Shown: piece after piece, positions 5,761-6,496 of the stretch
How the letters are laid out: each line of letters begins with the position of its first letter
Position numbering within the stretch: position 1 is the first letter of the stretch
Assembly (NCBI GenBank): GCA_041476545.1
Contig: JBGOTP010000292.1
Span: 1 to 6,496 of the forward strand
Reading direction: 5' to 3'
DNA length: 6,496 bases
Source of the DNA: JBGOTP01 sp041476545
GTDB lineage: Bacteria > Acidobacteriota > Vicinamibacteria > Vicinamibacterales > CAVVIG01
The notes under the pieces: generated by a model
The model's database searches: none
The model's input: only the letters and a program-made list of their open reading frames with translations
What the model was told of the DNA's origin: nothing
Made by a program: the position numbers and the translations under genes

Positions 5761-6496
5761 CAGCGCCCCGGCCGCTGCCCATGCCAGTGGCAGTGCCAGT
5801 ACCGATGCGCAGCCGGATCGAGAGCTTCTCCTGCGCGACCGGATCCTGACCGGCGCCGGTCGCGGCCGGCAACTCGAACGAGATCACGTCGCCGCTCGCC
5901 GGCCACGCAATTTCCTTCGTGCTGCTCCCGCCGCTCGTCGACACCGACCCGTCGGGACTAATCGCCTGACGATTCACCGTGACCACCAGCGTCCTCGGCG
6001 CGCCGTTGTCCACCTTCGCGTTCAACGTGCCGGTGACGATCACGCCGACGGTCCCGCGGCTCGTCGCGATGGACATCGCAGGAAACGCAAAGCCCGATCC
6101 CGACGCCTCGAATCGCAGCGCCTGATGCGCGACTTCGCGCTCGACCGTCGTCCCGCTTTCCGAATTCACATTGATATTGATGTTGCTGCCGCCACGTCCG
6201 CCCCTACCGCCGCGCGCGCCGCCCCCGGAAACCGTCTGGTCAATCACCCCTGCGCCGGCCGGCACCGTGTGCACGAGCCAGAGCTCCGCGTTGTATGACG
6301 ACGTCGAGCTGCCGCGCCCGCCGCCACGCCCACCGGCTCCCGCCATGCCACGACTCTGCATGGTTTCCCTCAGGCGCTGCAGATCCGTCAACTGCTGCAG
6401 ATCCGTCGATTGCTGGCTCTGTTGGCCTCGCCCGCCTTGCTGTCCTTGCTGACCCTGTTGTCCCTGCTGACCCTGCGCGCCCTGTTGACCTTGTCC
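5723..6496 (-). CDS. Gly/Gln/Arg-rich protein with collagen-like repeat, 5'-partial
   Basis: The N-terminus is beyond the window; 257 residues are visible. Residues 3-26 are Gly-X-Y triplets, mostly GQQ. Residues 31-46 form a short leucine-containing helix with a TDLQQL/TDLQRL doublet. Arg-Gly clusters follow at 50-62 and 92-103. The centre (68-88 and 105-230) alternates beta-type segments, such as AELWLVHTV (70-78), SNININVN (104-111), GTVGVIVTGTLNAKVDNG (148-165) and RTLVVTVN (168-175). A third Arg-Gly cluster ends the protein (241-257). There are no cysteines. No domain is recognised. Because the frame is open to the edge, the TTG at 6391 and the ATG at 6361 are probably internal. The gene immediately precedes the exported vWA-family gene in the same direction, so it may be secreted or surface-bound, but its own signal peptide cannot be seen. 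High composition bias lowers certainty about the fold; coding itself is likely, given the ordered triplets and the conserved-looking beta segments. Confidence 0.7.
   Translation of the reverse strand, partial: GQGQQGAQGQQGQQGQQGQQGGRGQQSQQSTDLQQLTDLQRLRETMQSRGMAGAGGRGGGRGSSTSSYNAELWLVHTVPAGAGVIDQTVSGGGARGGRGGRGGSNININVNSESGTTVEREVAHQALRFEASGSGFAFPAMSIATSRGTVGVIVTGTLNAKVDNGAPRTLVVTVNRQAISPDGSVSTSGGSSTKEIAWPASGDVISFELPAATGAGQDPVAQEKLSIRLRIGTGTATGMGSGRGAGAAGVGRGGRGA
6371..6406 (-). repeat. 18-base tandem duplication encoding TDLQQL / TDLQRL
   Basis: Two adjacent 18-base units on the minus strand (6406-6389 and 6388-6371) share their first 13 bases, ACGGATCTGCAGC, and differ at three of the last five. 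Each encodes one six-residue unit (T-D-L-Q-x-L), suggesting a recent in-frame duplication inside a helical linker of the partial gene. Confidence 0.75.
6419..6490 (-). repeat. Collagen-like Gly-X-Y triplet repeat, 9-base units
   Basis: Eight consecutive codon triplets start with glycine: GQQ, GAQ, four GQQ, GGR, GQQ. A broken SQQ unit follows. At the DNA level these are imperfect 9-base repeats (glycine codon then CAA/CAG pairs). Synonymous changes among GGA/GGT/GGC and CAA/CAG show that protein periodicity is kept while the DNA has drifted. The array may extend past the window edge. Confidence 0.8.

Noticed and set aside
4681..5961. Plus-strand open frame of 426 residues
   Set aside because: It is antisense to the vWA-family gene and the partial gene. 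Its length reflects high GC, and its Arg/Asp-rich translation shows no motif.
6389..6391. TTG at 6391 as the start of the Gly-rich gene
   Set aside because: The frame stays open to the window edge with an ordered Gly-X-Y register before it, so the codon is most likely an internal leucine.
6419..6490. CRISPR-like short repeats at the right end
   Set aside because: The 9-base units are contiguous codon repeats without spacers and fit an in-frame protein repeat.

Overview
The window looks like chromosomal DNA of a high-GC acidobacterium, probably near Vicinamibacteria. The main evidence is the secreted protein at 3832-5760. Its order of elements (export signal, LVQLDVSVLDRD strand, FTLLENGK, a vWA-like Rossmann core, then SYYLLGYEPSG and HTRSRYYNPP) matches the 'VWFA-related Acidobacterial domain' family (TIGR03436), which is expanded in that phylum. 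Taxonomy is an inference from this one family and from base composition.

Layout. Left part (1-3409): a plus-strand gene of unknown function that is open at the window edge (1-579). It converges on a minus-strand type I restriction-modification pair, hsdM (3409 to 1871) followed by hsdS (1874 to 708), with a 4-base GTGA stop/start overlap. The 128-base convergent gap (580-707) holds an imperfect hairpin. No hsdR lies in the window. Middle (3410-3823): a 63-base divergent spacer, then a 116-residue plus-strand gene of unknown function with a good Shine-Dalgarno. Right part (3832-6496): two closely spaced minus-strand genes. The first is a Gly/Gln/Arg-rich protein cut by the window edge, starting with a collagen-like Gly-X-Y stretch. 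The second is the vWA-family protein, whose start overlaps or nearly abuts the first gene's stop.

Working together. HsdM and HsdS would form an M2S methyltransferase that marks a bipartite target. A restriction subunit must be outside the window or absent. The 1-579 protein resembles small uncharacterised proteins with a TQ(x)CD motif. A link to the restriction locus is suggested by position only. The two right-hand genes probably form an envelope or secreted unit.

Hand counts of single 60-base rows give about 55-58% GC in 1-3420 and 68-78% further right. The composition changes close to the hsdM start, which suggests the restriction segment was acquired. I see no tRNA, rRNA, CRISPR array, transposase or integrase.
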